Below, in pieces: positions 23,831 to 33,949 of a DNA stretch of 64,000 nucleotides. The position numbers and the translations under genes were made by a program. The notes beneath the pieces were generated by a model. The model did no database searches. It saw nothing but the letters and a program-made list of their open reading frames with translations, and was not told the DNA's origin. Where the stretch lies: the NCBI GenBank assembly GCA_963995525.1, contig OZ023213.1, positions 42,144,276 through 42,208,275 on the forward strand, given 5' to 3'. Every line of letters starts with the position of its first letter. Positions within the stretch are counted from its first letter, which is position 1. This DNA is from Escarpia spicata (lineage: Eukaryota > Annelida > Polychaeta > Sabellida > Siboglinidae).

Positions 23831-23963
23831 CAAAATGCTCAAACTACTCTCCTGCACTTGCTTTCACACTTAATACTACGCCCATTTTATGACAATGCAA
23901 ATACTGTTTTGACCTTGATATAAGAAAAATAAAACCATGCTATGGTCCAACAGAAGATCATCA

Positions 23964-24440
23964 TGGTACAAGGGACCTGTGAGGACGCTACATCTCGCTC
24001 TTGTACAAGGGACCTATGAGGACGATACATCTCACTCTTGTACAAGGGACCTGTGAGGACGCCACATCTCACTCTTGTACAAGGGACCTGTGAGGACGCC
24101 ACATCTCACTCTTGTACAAGGGACCTGTGAGGACGCCACATCGCACACTTGTACAAGGGACCTGTGAGGATGCTACATCTCACTGTTGTACAAGGGACCT
24201 ATGAGGACGGTACATCTCACTGTTGTACAAGGGACCTAGAGGACGCTACATCTCACTCTTGTTCAAGAAACCTATGAGGAAGAACAGTTGAGGAGCTAGA
24301 TCTCACCCGTGTATAAGGGAAACAGGAGGAAGAACACTACTGGTGCTAGACCACACCATTGTATAAATGAACCAGATGGAAGAATAGTACAGGAGCCATA
24401 CATCAATCACTGTACAAAGGGATCTTGAGGAAGAACATTC
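23964..24440. repeat. 37-bp minisatellite array
   Basis: Exact 37-bp period from 23964 to about 24260. Units begin at 23964, 24001, 24038, 24075, 24112, 24149, 24186 and 24223 with TTGTACAAGGGACCTGTGAG. Progressively diverged units run to about 24440. There are no spacers, so it is a tandem array and not a CRISPR. Confidence 0.93.
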
Positions 24441-24499
24441 TGATTGCAGTTCAACCTCGTTGGAATTTCAAACATGACAAACATTTGACACAAGGTTCC

Positions 24500-24665
24500 T
24501 TGATGTGGAGAGCGGTGACATAGCGGTAAGAGCATCAAACTTTTAATCGAGAGATTCTGGGTTCAAATCCTCTGGCTGCCGTTTCAAACCGTGGGCAAGT
24601 TTGTTCAATTTACCTACGTACAGTTCACTCGGCTATATGAATGAGTACCTGGATACTGCATAATA
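24500..24665 (+). mobile_element. tRNA-Lys-like SINE
   Basis: The head (24508-24582) is tRNA-like: A-box region TAGCGGTAAGAGCA, anticodon-loop-like CTTTTAA (UUU, Lys) and B box GGTTCAAATCC. The body includes GTTCACTCGGCTATATGAATGAGTACCTGG-like sequence in two parts, resembling the body of some invertebrate SINEs. The acceptor stem does not pair well, so not a working tRNA. Its 3' end is caught up in the 139-bp duplication. Confidence 0.7.
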
Positions 24666-24918
24666 TAGGATCTTACTTTATTATTCTAAACAACATCTTA
24701 TTTCACAATTGTCTCACCTTATTTGGCAGACAGAAGCCGGGCAGTTCATCTCCTTGGAAGTCACTCACTGCAAATCGCAATGAGTACCTGGATACTGCAT
24801 AATATAGGATCTTACTTTATTATTCTAAACAACATCTTATTTCACAATTGTCTCACCTTATTTGGCAGACAGAAGCCGGGCAGTTCATCTCCTTGGAAGT
24901 CACTCACTGCAAATCGCA
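24641..24918. repeat. Perfect 139-bp tandem duplication spanning the exon 11 donor
   Basis: 24641-24779 and 24780-24918 are identical at every base I compared. The second copy contains the last 62 bp of GCN1 exon 11 and its donor; the first copy is an intronic duplicate of both. Confidence 0.95.
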
Positions 24919-24970
24919 ATGCTTGTCGAACATTTCCGATATGGCCGAGCATTTCTGAGTTACCTAGTTT
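24857..24970 (-). CDS. GCN1: GCN1 exon 11 of window
   Basis: Encodes KLGNSEMLGHIGNVRQALRF then AVSDFQGDELPGFCLPNK. The motif PGFCLP-x-K is a GCN1 signature. Acceptor TTTTCCACAG precedes 24970; donor GTGAGACAAT follows 24857. Length is 114 bp, phase 0 in and out. The 3' 62 bp of this exon and its donor are repeated exactly in a perfect 139-bp tandem duplication (24641-24918). A second identical donor therefore sits at 24717 in the downstream intron. Confidence 0.95.
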
Positions 24971-25449
24971 CTGTGGAAAATGCACTAGTGTGATTGAAGA
25001 AACTGTTGCTGCACAGATCACATACATGCTGCCAATATCACCATCTATTTAACAAAAATTTTTTGCTTTTCTACTTTTCTCCTCCTTGCTTCACCAAAGT
25101 CTTGTCATTATAACTTGTATATTTCTACAGGTTATTCTTTTAATTTTGCCAACATAGACCCTCCTACATTTTTGTATTACTTTTGTTTTATTTAGTCATT
25201 TTTAATAACTTATTAAATAAATATTTAGTATTCCTTATTACTGATTGATCACATATGTTTCTATTTTGTACCTTGCCTATTTCTATTTATTTACTTCCAA
25301 TTCAAGTAATTATGAACATTCTTTTAGAAACACACTTTAAGCCAAGACACCATTACATTGAATAGCCATTATCAGTCACATGAAGTTTGATAAGAAAAAT
25401 TCAACCCGTGAAATTGATCTCATCTACATCATCGCCATGCAACAATCAC

Positions 25450-25722
25450 CTTGGTGATTGCATTGAGACACATCCAGCTAGCATTGAGCACATGCTCGTG
25501 TGTGTAGGTGAAGAGACGTAGAATGCCGCGGAAGAGGAGTGGCATGTAGTCGGAGTAGTCACTCTTGGTGTGTGCGCAGTATGTGTGTAGGATGGTGACA
25601 GCAGCACAGTGTAGGGATGTGTTGTCTGTGCTGTTCATCGCCATCAGTAGTTCGTCCATGAGGATCTTGGTGCCAGCGTCATCAACGATCGACAACACAA
25701 CCGCCTGGCTGTATTGTAACTC
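25450..25722 (-). CDS. GCN1: GCN1 exon 10 of window
   Basis: Encodes ELQYSQAVVLSIVDDAGTKI, LMDELLMAMNSTDNTSLHCA, AVTILHTYCAHTKSDYSDYM and ends LNAITK. It aligns with GCN1 CQAVILSVEDDTGHRIIIEDLL and ALNAITK, though less conserved than the previous exons. Acceptor CTGTGCTGCAG precedes 25722; donor GTGATTG follows 25450. Length is 273 bp, phase 0 in and out. It lies towards the C-terminal part of GCN1, near the region that in yeast contacts the RWD domain of Gcn2. Confidence 0.94.
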
Positions 25723-26035
25723 CTGCAGCACAGGAAGACAGTATTTACACCTGTGAATTGCACGCCACCATAATGGTATGAGTTGGTGGTCAAACCTTCG
25801 GCCCAAAGGACTAAAAATTGACCTTGACATTCAAGGTCATAGATATACATACATGCTCACATACATGCAAAATTATAAACACACACATTCGTACACATAT
25901 GCAAAAATAGTGGTGGTACAGTAGTCCCTCTCTTCAGCAGACACATCTGTATCTAAGCATAAGTGTTCCGTGTGTGTGTGTTTATTATTACTGTGATGTA
26001 TTAAAAAATAAACAGTTGGTCATGAAGTCAAATCG

Positions 26036-26066
26036 CCCGCCCGCCCGCCCGCCCGCCCGCCCGACT
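26036..26066. repeat. (CCCG)n microsatellite
   Basis: About seven tandem CCCG/CGCC units within AT-rich sequence. Confidence 0.95.
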
Positions 26067-27209
26067 CCCTCTGTCGATCTGAGATTTTCCTCAACCGCAC
26101 ACTGGTCATTCACTCACTGCCACTAGCCTACGCAACGGTATCGGCCCGGCGTTGCAATAGAATTTGCTGTGCATATGGCAGCATTCAACCAAAAATATCG
26201 AACAAAGCATCTCCGTTACAACATTTTATAAACTAGTATTCTCAAACGATTTAGATATTCTTGAGCTAAAATACTTCATAAGTAATTCGCAAGTTGACGA
26301 TTTTGGCTGCTCCCTACCGGCTAAAATAATAACCTGGAAATTATCAACCAAATAAAATCAGTTGCTACATGCAGCGTGAACGTTAATTAAATATGAAAAA
26401 CATAACGGGTACAATCGTTAATTGTCTCACTTCATTTTTCATCCAATTTCGACAGATTCATTAATGCACAAATTGTGCGTCACTTGATAATGCGTTCCAC
26501 TGTTTCATACACTGGGAACCAGTTAATCTTTTCCAGGCACTGGTAATATTTGCCGTTTGACATAGCGCAGCATAATTTGATGATGCTTGTTTATTACCTC
26601 ACCTCAGTTTAGGCTTAATGATGGGCTACATTGAAAACAATTGAGGTGAACCTTTTATACATCCGATCTGTGAATCTTAATTACAATTTACAAGATGAAA
26701 AGGCGACACCAAGCCGAAGCCCTGACTGGGGCTGGAGGCGCGAACGGGGAAGCCATCATGACATCGCCGGCAACAAATGTGATTAATAACAGCACAAAAT
26801 TAACAATACTTTCCTCCACATTCACTCTGCCTAAAGTTTACAGAGCGTAATCAAAGGAACTCTAAGTAATTTGGACAAACACAACGATTACAGCAAGGAA
26901 GACAAGCTTGTTGTTTCAGGTACACATGTACTTGGACTTGGTGTTGCCATTGTCAAGGCATTGACAAACCAAGCTGTATGTCTGCCATTTTCTAAACAAA
27001 TTCGGCAAAAAATCTTCGAATTAATGAATACTGTCCATCTTAGGAGGGACATATAACCAAAATATCCTGTCTGCTGTCCGCGTACACGAGGTGTCCCCTC
27101 ATCAAAGGGACATTAACGCCTGATACTACAGCTAAGATAGGATTTTTTTCAAATCTCTTAAATGTCAAAATTTTGTATTGCACATGAAGAACATAAGTTG
27201 GGATGTTGA

Positions 27210-28210
27210 AAAAAAAAGTTGGCTCCCCCTCTTCCCTTCGTTGCCATAGCAACAATCAAAGATGGCCGCCATATATAGCAAATATAGCCTATTTTGGAAA
27301 CACTGTAACTCCAATACCAATTAAAAAAAAAAATTTTTAATCAAAAATTTTCATTACTTTTCCTAAGTTGACATCAAAACTATACAATAACAAATGTATC
27401 TTCGTTATTGCATAGAGAATATAAGAAGGAATACAACAGTCAAAACTTCACTGATCTAGCATAATTATTGCCAGAGATATTATGTTTTCAAATTGAAAAA
27501 AAACTTTTTCGGCAAACGGCAGTCAAAGATTGGGTAATGGTTAAAAGCATGATTACACACATAAATACAGTATAGTACATTATAAGTAACTAATACAGAG
27601 TCTCTGTGTGCTTTGTAGCAACACTGTTGCTTTGTAGAACAATAATAAATGTACTGTCTTATAAAATTTGGCTCCCCCTCTTCCCTTCATTGCCATAGCA
27701 ACAATCAAAGATGGCCGCCATATATAGCAAATATAGCCTATTTTGGAAACACTGTGACTCCACCAATAATTCAGGTATCAATGTAATTATTTTATTGCCT
27801 GATTAAACCTTTCATGTTATCCAATGACGAAAAGAGAATGATAGTTTTTCCATTATTTAGTTCTTTTGAAAAAAATCCAAAATTTTCATTACTTTTCCTA
27901 AGTTGACATAAAAACTATACAATAACAAAAACATTTCTCTTCGTTATTGCATAGATAAGACAAGAAGGAATACAACAGTCAAAACTTCACTGAACTAGCT
28001 TCATTATTACCAGAGAGATTATGTTTCCAAATTGGAAAAACCCAATTTTTGGCAAACGGCTGTCAAAGATTGGATAATGCTTAAAGGCATGATTACGCAC
28101 ACAAACACAGTATACTGCATTATAAGTAAATAATACAGAGTCTCTGTGTGCTTTGTAGCAACACTGACGTTTTGTAGAACATAATAATAAATGTACTGTA
28201 TTATAAAATG
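27210..28210. repeat. Two tandem copies of a roughly 450-540-bp unit
   Basis: Unit A (27221-27665) and unit B (27669-28210) both start GGCTCCCCCTCTTCCCTTCR and include CAACAATCAAAGATGGCCGC, then TACAGAGTCTCTGTGTGCTT. Diverged relatives occur at 34480-34620 and 36925-37020. Noncoding; it lies 3' of the transposase stop. Confidence 0.8.
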
Positions 28211-28385
28211 TATAATTTGTGTTCATGTTGAACCAGGAGTTCGCACAACGACGTGAGGAATGATCGATGATCAGCACAAGTAGTCCATTGGAACAATGTT
28301 TAAAGATAAACTTTAACGAACAAACACGTGAACAGTCACTGTTCAAAAACCTCCACCCATGTAGGAGGGACCCTTCCCATCCTCT

Positions 28386-29681
28386 TCATGTGCTCGTTGC
28401 CGCTTTCGGCCCTCGCCTTTCTCCTTTCTCCTTTCTCCTTGCTTTCACACTCTCCTTGGAGGCTCGCTCAGCTTTTACAACACGCAGCCTGTCCCGGTCC
28501 TCGACAAAGGCTTGCGTGATTTCGGTTGCCTCGATGGCAAGGAGATCCATCACCTTGGTGAGGTGGACTGCACCTTCGTTGAACCCACCCACAGCTGAGG
28601 CAACAGCACCATGGAGTTTGCGGTGCCCAACAAACACGGTTTTGCTGCAGCGGCTCCAAATCACGGAGTGAAGGCATTCGTTGCTGTTCTGTGTTTTACC
28701 CTTCAGCAACCTCTTCAACAGATTTGGGTCGCTCATGTGACGGTACATGGGGACCATAGCCTCTGCAACATCGTACGCAATAGGGTGCTTGATGTGCTCA
28801 TCGTGTGAGCCCAGCTTCTCATCCTTGGCGATCGCTCGCTGGTAAAAGCACCATGAGTCTTCCCCTTGAGGGCATTGGGTGTGGTGGGGCTCCTCATCGG
28901 TGCTCATGCAATGAAAGAGAGTCGCCCACACTCTGGTTCGCATGCTCTCAACATCCCGGTTGGCGTCTTGCGTGATGGCATAGCGGTAATAATGCTGAAG
29001 TCTAATCGCCTTGTCTTTTGTCAGTCGTCCGTGACCACGCCCACCCAGCTTGTATTCTTTTGTTAGCTTCAAGAAGGCCGTTCCCATTCTCTTGTGGGCG
29101 TGGTTTATACATTCTTCTTTGGTGATGGTGACATTGGGGCCATAGGGTGCCATGGTGACTACCGCCTGGTATGCCTTGGAGTCACCATCACTCAAGAAAC
29201 CAGTGTACGTAAGGCCCACAGACCTCCCCCACAGCCGCTTTGCCGCTTCTACCTCCATCACGTTGGAGTTACCGTGGTAACTGATGGAGCAGTACTCTTC
29301 ATGGTCCAAATACCAGTGGTTGAAGGCAGCAGTGTCTTCACCAAACTGGTGGCGCTTGAGGCTGCAGCTGTGACAGTAGCCAGACAACACCACGTAGTCT
29401 ACTACCAAGCCTGTCACCACCTCGATCACTGCTGCCACACCGTACATGGACGTATATCCGCGCTTCTGCCAAGTACCGTCAAAACTGACAGTGACAGGCA
29501 CAGGTTCTGTTGCTGGAAATTCAGGATCAAGCACTTGGTTCACCTCATGCACAATGGCTGCACTCATCTGAAGAACATCAGTAATTGCCTCAATCTCCTT
29601 GTTAATGATCTTCTTCTCCTTCTCTTGAAATGTGGTCAGATGCATTGCCGGAATGCCAAGGATGCCACAAAATTCCTTCAC
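28386..29681 (-). CDS. Mutator-like transposase, DDE catalytic part
   Basis: A 431-codon open frame. Family knowledge: it resembles the Mutator-like transposase domain of Pfam PF20700, common in invertebrate genomes. Seen: SFDGTWQKRG (Asp68), YCHSC (Cys103, Cys106), LSDGDSKAY (Asp165/167), CINHAHKRM (Cys191) and NSNECLHSVIW (Glu335), a plausible D-D-E set with zinc-binding Cys/His between. The C-terminus is Lys/Arg-rich. The start shown is only the first Met after a frame break: the natural protein reads in from 29678-29964, whose frame ends RLGLGRQ-stop exactly where this one begins (a shift of one base near 29683). Otherwise it is free of stops, so the copy is young or the shift is an assembly error. 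Confidence 0.82.
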   Translation of the reverse strand: MKEFCGILGIPAMHLTTFQEKEKKIINKEIEAITDVLQMSAAIVHEVNQVLDPEFPATEPVPVTVSFDGTWQKRGYTSMYGVAAVIEVVTGLVVDYVVLSGYCHSCSLKRHQFGEDTAAFNHWYLDHEEYCSISYHGNSNVMEVEAAKRLWGRSVGLTYTGFLSDGDSKAYQAVVTMAPYGPNVTITKEECINHAHKRMGTAFLKLTKEYKLGGRGHGRLTKDKAIRLQHYYRYAITQDANRDVESMRTRVWATLFHCMSTDEEPHHTQCPQGEDSWCFYQRAIAKDEKLGSHDEHIKHPIAYDVAEAMVPMYRHMSDPNLLKRLLKGKTQNSNECLHSVIWSRCSKTVFVGHRKLHGAVASAVGGFNEGAVHLTKVMDLLAIEATEITQAFVEDRDRLRVVKAERASKESVKARRKEKGERRGPKAATST

Positions 29682-29964
29682 TGCCGACCCAGTCCTAGGC
29701 GTTTGAAGAACAGGACCATGGTATCATTGATGGTGAACGGGGACGTCTTGGCGCTGGAGAGACTGCGTGGTGAAGAGTATGTGCTGCCGAACTCATGAGC
29801 ACACTTGCAGCAAGCTAACTTCAGGTGTACTGCAAATCCCTTGCGGTCAGTGTCGATGGCGTTCAATTGAAGAGCCTCAGAGTCGAGGCATTCTGGACAT
29901 TCGACGTTCTTCAACAGCGAGTTGACACAGTGTATGTCTGCAATACACCAGCGTGGAGATGGAG
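29678..29964 (-). CDS. Transposase exon 2, zinc-finger N-terminal part
   Basis: Reads APSPRWCIADIHCVNSLL, then CPECLDSEALQLN, LKLACCKCAHEFGSTYSSP, and NDTMVLFFKRLGLGR. The CPxC...CCKC pairs suggest a zinc ribbon, and the F-x-RLGLGR segment normally leads straight into the FCGILG start of the DDE part. Acceptor TACTTTTTCAG precedes 29964. Phase 1 matches the donor of exon 1 (32573), giving a 2.6-kb intron. The frame is broken at its 3' end relative to the DDE frame. Confidence 0.7.
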
Positions 29965-30194
29965 CTGAAAAAGTATTGACTAAAATGTATATGTTGTTAT
30001 AAAAACATTCATGTATTCAATAACATTTAAACAGAATGCAAGGAATCAACACAAGAATATTGTATAGTATAGTACCACTAGAAAAGGTACATTATATCTT
30101 GTAATAGTCCAACTTTTTGCTATGCATGTCCAACGGGTCAATGTAAATACACATTTGATTTAATTACTAACTTCAATAAGTGCACTTCTGATTT

Positions 30195-30370
30195 TAGGCA
30201 GCACTTCTTGTTACTATAATTTGTGGTATCGACATGCATAAGTTTGTACATCATGTAGGCACTTATATGACTTATTTACTAGTAAGTAAACCATATTTAC
30301 TAGTAAGTAAACCATATTTACTAGTCAGTACTTCCTGTTACCAGAATCCGTGGTATCAACATGCATAAAT
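30195..30370. repeat. Two intronic copies of the exon 1 donor region
   Basis: Segments around 30205-30245 and 30325-30370 match the plus-strand sequence at 32565-32610, which is the end of transposase exon 1 with its donor (shared CATGCATAA/CATGCGTTG and GTGGTATC/GTGGAATG). Between them, TTTACTAGTAAGTAAACCATA is tandemly repeated. Confidence 0.6.
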
Positions 30371-30381
30371 TTTACCTCATA

Positions 30382-32398
30382 CTAATAATAATAATAACAA
30401 GATAACTTCTATTGCGCCTAAATCCTTGGAAACCAAGCTCAGAGGCGCATCAAAACAAAAGGGTTGGTCAATCTCAAAATCCATAAGTAGTTTTTCAGTT
30501 GTCAACAGATGGGTCAGGGCGCTAGGGAGCTACGGTGGATAAGCAAGGTTGTAAAGATATGTTTTTAAATGACGACGGAATTTTGTAATATTTTCAACTG
30601 ATCTAACACTAAGAGGAAGCATATTCCAAAGAGTTGGTGCAGCAACAGAAAAAGCCCTAGTTCCAATGTTAGTGTTGACTCTAGGAACAAAAAGTAGGTC
30701 AGAACTAGATGATCGAAGCTGGATAGATTTTCTTACAGGAGTAAGCAATAAATGCAAATAAGATGGTTGTTTATTGGACAGTGCCTGGTATGTAATGGTA
30801 CATATCTTAAATATTATACGATATCGTACAGGAAGCCAATGCAAAGACTTCAAAAGTGGCACAGAGCGAGAAAAACGAGGAGATCTTGTAACTACTCTTG
30901 CTAGACAATTTTGGACACGCTGAAGTTTTGTGATATCCTTGCTAGCGATATTATAAAGGAGGGAATTGCAATAGTCAAGTCTGCTGCTAACAAGCGCTGT
31001 TGCAATAGTCTTAGCAACAGAAAATGACATATACCGGCGAATACGGCGAAGATCACGAATATGATAAAAACAGCAGCGACATGTTTGAGATATATGTTGT
31101 CGGAAATTGAAGTTACTATCAAAGATCACTCCTAGATTCCGCACCGAGGTTGCTGGCGTTATATACTGATTCAAAATACGCGTAGGGAAAAAACCATCCA
31201 GTTTACAACGCTGCATTGGAGTACCAATAATGATCAATTCAGTTTTATTTGCATTTAATTTCAACTTGCTGTCAGTCATCCAATGGAAGATATCTTGAAG
31301 GCAATCACTAAGTTGGTTAAGGGAGCGATTTGTATCCGGGGTTGCCAACGAAATGTAGATCTGAGTATCATCAGCGTAAAGATGATGATCTAAGTTATGT
31401 CTTTCTATAACAGAGCTTAGTGGCGTGGTGTAAAGAGTAAAAAGCAAAGGCCCAAGAACAGAACCCTGGGGAACACCAAATAAAGTCGGCAGTGCAGCTG
31501 AAAAGCAGTTCCCAATCTTTATAGTTTGGTATCTATCAGTTAGATACGAAGAAAACCAGCTTAGAGCTGTGCCAGATATGCCGTACCACTTTAATAGGCG
31601 TTCAATGAGAATGCTGTGATCAATCGTGTCAAACGCGGCAGAGAGATCTAGTAAGGTAAGTGCAGTCACTTTACCATTATTAATGTTCAAGTTAATGTCA
31701 TTATGAACCTTTAAGAGGGCAGTCTCTGTTGAATGAAACTGCCTATATGCTGATTGTGACACATTAGTTAAGATATTTGTGCTAATGTGAGACTTTAGAC
31801 GACTTGCTACAACTTTTTCTAGTATTTTGGAAATGAAGCTGAGATTAGAAATAGGTCTATAACTGTTTAGGTCTTGCTTAGGCAGAGATGATTTCTTAAG
31901 AAGTGGTGTGACATGGGCGTATTTAAAATCATCAGGAAAACAACCAGAGCAAAGTGATGCATTTATAATATTTGTTATAGGTCCAATTAGTGTATCGAGA
32001 CATGCTTTTAGCAGTATTGTTGGAAATGGATCAAGTGCACAAGATTTATTTGGGGAGGACATAATTATTTTCCTAACTTCATCAACTGTTGCAGGTTCAA
32101 ATGATACAAGTTGAGAATTTACTTGTGGAAAGTCCACACTGACATTACTTGTATTATGACGTGGGAAAGCAGAACGAATAATACTGATTTTATTCTTGAA
32201 GTGACTAGAGAACGAATCACATAGAGACTTAATTGACACATGACCAGGTAGCGATGGAGTAGGCCGTCTGTGTAGAATGTTATTGATGCAGTTCCATAAC
32301 TGACGCGGATTATCAGACTTATTTATGACCATATCTGTAAAATAATCTGATTTAGCTTTAGCCATTTGTCTGTTACAGAACTGGCATTGTGCTTGCAT
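30382..32398 (-). mobile_element. Non-LTR retrotransposon, CR1/L2-like, intact RT ORF, 5' truncated
   Basis: A 622-codon open frame (30530-32398). RT motifs in order: DLNSYRPISNLS (about 176-187), DLSAAFDTIDHSIL (251-264), GVPQGSVLGPLLF (308-320), YADD catalytic motif (341-344), then the C-terminal SLHWLPVRYRI and RAFSVAAPTLWNMLP segments typical of CR1/L2/Crack LINEs. The 3' tail carries a TTATTATTATTAGT simple repeat (30382-30397), the usual end of such elements. There is no endonuclease domain, so it is 5' truncated. The uninterrupted RT frame indicates recent insertion. It sits in the transposase intron in the same orientation. Confidence 0.92.
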
Positions 32399-32572
32399 TC
32401 TTATTCAATAAATGCACATAATATATATTATGTATTTATAAAGTTAGTAATGCATGCATTTTTAATGTATTTGCAAAAGAAGAATGCCTGTAAGTGTATT
32501 CTGATTTTTTTCTATAACTACATTAAATAACTACTGTTATGTGTTATGATTAATTTACTAGTCAGTACTTAC

Positions 32573-33050
32573 CATTTCCAACATCTGTGGAATGAACATG
32601 CGTTGGTTCTGCTTCTTCTTGGCCTCTTTTATAATCAGCAGTTTTCATAATTTGTAGTTTCATACTACTGCGTGAAATAGAAGTGTTGGCTAGTATTTGA
32701 GCAGCCGTCTCAATCCCGCCAGCGTCGGCATCTCCGCCTCCCGCGACGCAGCTGTCAGTTGTTCCGTCGGTGCTCCCGCCACCAAACTCCAGTTTTTCCG
32801 CGCCATTTGCAGCACTTTCGTTTGCGAATCTGTGCTTCATATGAAATTTCATACGCTTATGATCTTCTAAACGATCAGTATCGTCAACACTCGCCATCGT
32901 AACTAAAAATTTGCCGGCGCGCGTCTTGCGTTTGTTTACTGTCGGAAGTAGCAACATGTTGCACTGTGGATAAAAATCACTGCTGGCAATGTCCAGCAGC
33001 GAAGTGCTACGGAGCATCCCAATGATGATGCATGCCGTCTTTCTTGCCAA
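32573..33050 (-). CDS. Transposase exon 1 (N-terminal region)
   Basis: Open from 33050; a second ATG at 32897 (MASVDDTDRLEDHKRMKF) is an equally good start. It is hydrophilic, with a Gly/Asp-rich stretch (FGGGSTDGTTDSCVAGGGDA), and ends HVHSTDVGN before the consensus donor GTAAGTACTG at 32572. Phase 1 out joins to exon 2 at 29964. I recognise no domain. Its assignment to the transposase rests on the splice match and position inside the TIRs. Confidence 0.55.
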
Positions 33051-33589
33051 ATAAGGCGATGCTCAGCATAAACTAGCTTGCATATATTACTCTATACGCC
33101 GAATATGGAGAAAGGACGGACCTATGACCAAGATTAGCAGACAGACGAAGTGTTGTCGTTTACTGTGGTACCAAACAAGATGGCAAATGATGTATGGACG
33201 GACACGTTGTCAGGGCTTGAAGTTCGACTATTTTCAAATGTATTGCCGTCGTTTGGCCACAAGTTGGATTTTAAATTATGACAGGTACACTTTATTAACG
33301 AATAGACATTGTTTAGACACATGTTTTTGTGATAAAAGCAAACTTTATTCATAGTTAACATACAAAACACAAAGGATATGACACCATGTCATTTTCACAA
33401 ATTTTATGAAAAATCACGATTTTAGTACCCATGTCAGGCCTTAACATGACAAAACGGTCCATACATTGACAAACTGTACCGACATAGCGGGTGTCCCCTC
33501 GTCAGAGGGTCCGCTGAAGAGAGGGACTACTGTATTAAAAAAGATATATTTCATGTTCAGTAACATTTGACCTTGACATTTTTTTCAGG

Positions 33590-33800
33590 GTATTTCTCAA
33601 AATTGTTGATACATCTTTTTAAAATTGTCTTTAAAAGCATGGAAATGTCACTAAACAACCTAGAAACTTAATTCTTTTTGGACTAGAGTATTACTTGATA
33701 TCTTAGGCAGTCTGAGAAAAATTGTTAGTCTATCTTCAAAACTTTTAGTAGAAATGATTAACTCAAATTAAGCATGTCTTGGCCACCAGAACCACGTTAA
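33590..33800. repeat. Intron repeat next to exon 9, paired with 38085-38310
   Basis: Shares TTTCTCAAAAT, TAAAATTGTCTTTAAA, CAATTCTTTTTGG, CTTAGGCA, TCTGAGAAAAA, TATCTTCAAAACTT and TAGAAATGATTAA in the same order with 38085-38310. Both lie just 3' of GCN1 exon donors (exons 9 and 8). Confidence 0.75.
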
Positions 33801-33805
33801 CTTAC

Positions 33806-33949
33806 CATCTGTTCGTCGGGCGTGCCGATCTTGTCAGCGAGAGCAGACATGAGAGAGGGCAGGATGCGGTGAAGGTGGTTGTTGAGAGCCACGCCTGCCA
33901 CTGAAGCGAGGAAAGACAATGCTCTTGTGTTCACTGGTGGCGTTGTCAA
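33806..33949 (-). CDS. GCN1: GCN1 exon 9 of window
   Basis: Encodes LTTPPVNTRALSFLASVAGV, ALNNHLHRILPSLMSALADK and IGTPDEQM. The pattern LTTPPVNTR-x-L-x-FLSSVAG and GTPDEQ is conserved in GCN1. It has no internal start codon, so start-to-stop ORF finding misses it. Acceptor TTTACCAG precedes 33949; donor GTAAGTTAAC follows 33806. Length is 144 bp, phase 0 in and out. Confidence 0.95.

Larger units (their letters stand above)
25919..33532 (-). mobile_element. 7.6-kb DNA transposon with Mutator-like transposase gene
   Basis: The left end CAGTAGTCCCTCTCTTCAGC (25919) is matched by its exact reverse complement at the right end (33513-33532). The next bases also agree (GGAC/AGAC then ACC/CAC). 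TA flanks both sides. Inside lie a two-exon transposase gene on the minus strand (28386-33050), a LINE in its intron, a tandem direct repeat (27210-28210) and a (CCCG)n run (26036). The TIRs and the gene fit one element, but the TIRs could instead belong to an element that captured or was hit by the transposase unit. Confidence 0.7.

Noticed and set aside
23605..23892. 95-codon Pro/Thr-rich ORF
   Set aside because: Entirely explained by the 45-50-bp minisatellite.
23964..24300. CRISPR-like regular repeats
   Set aside because: Units are contiguous with no unique spacers and lie in a eukaryotic intron; it is a minisatellite.
24508..24582. Functional tRNA-Lys
   Set aside because: Boxes are present but the acceptor stem does not pair and a SINE body follows.
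28267..28671. 134-codon plus-strand ORF
   Set aside because: Overlaps the transposase C-terminus antisense; composition mirrors the Lys/Arg-rich tail.
29094..29798. 234-codon plus-strand ORF
   Set aside because: Antisense shadow of the transposase; no domain and no splice context.
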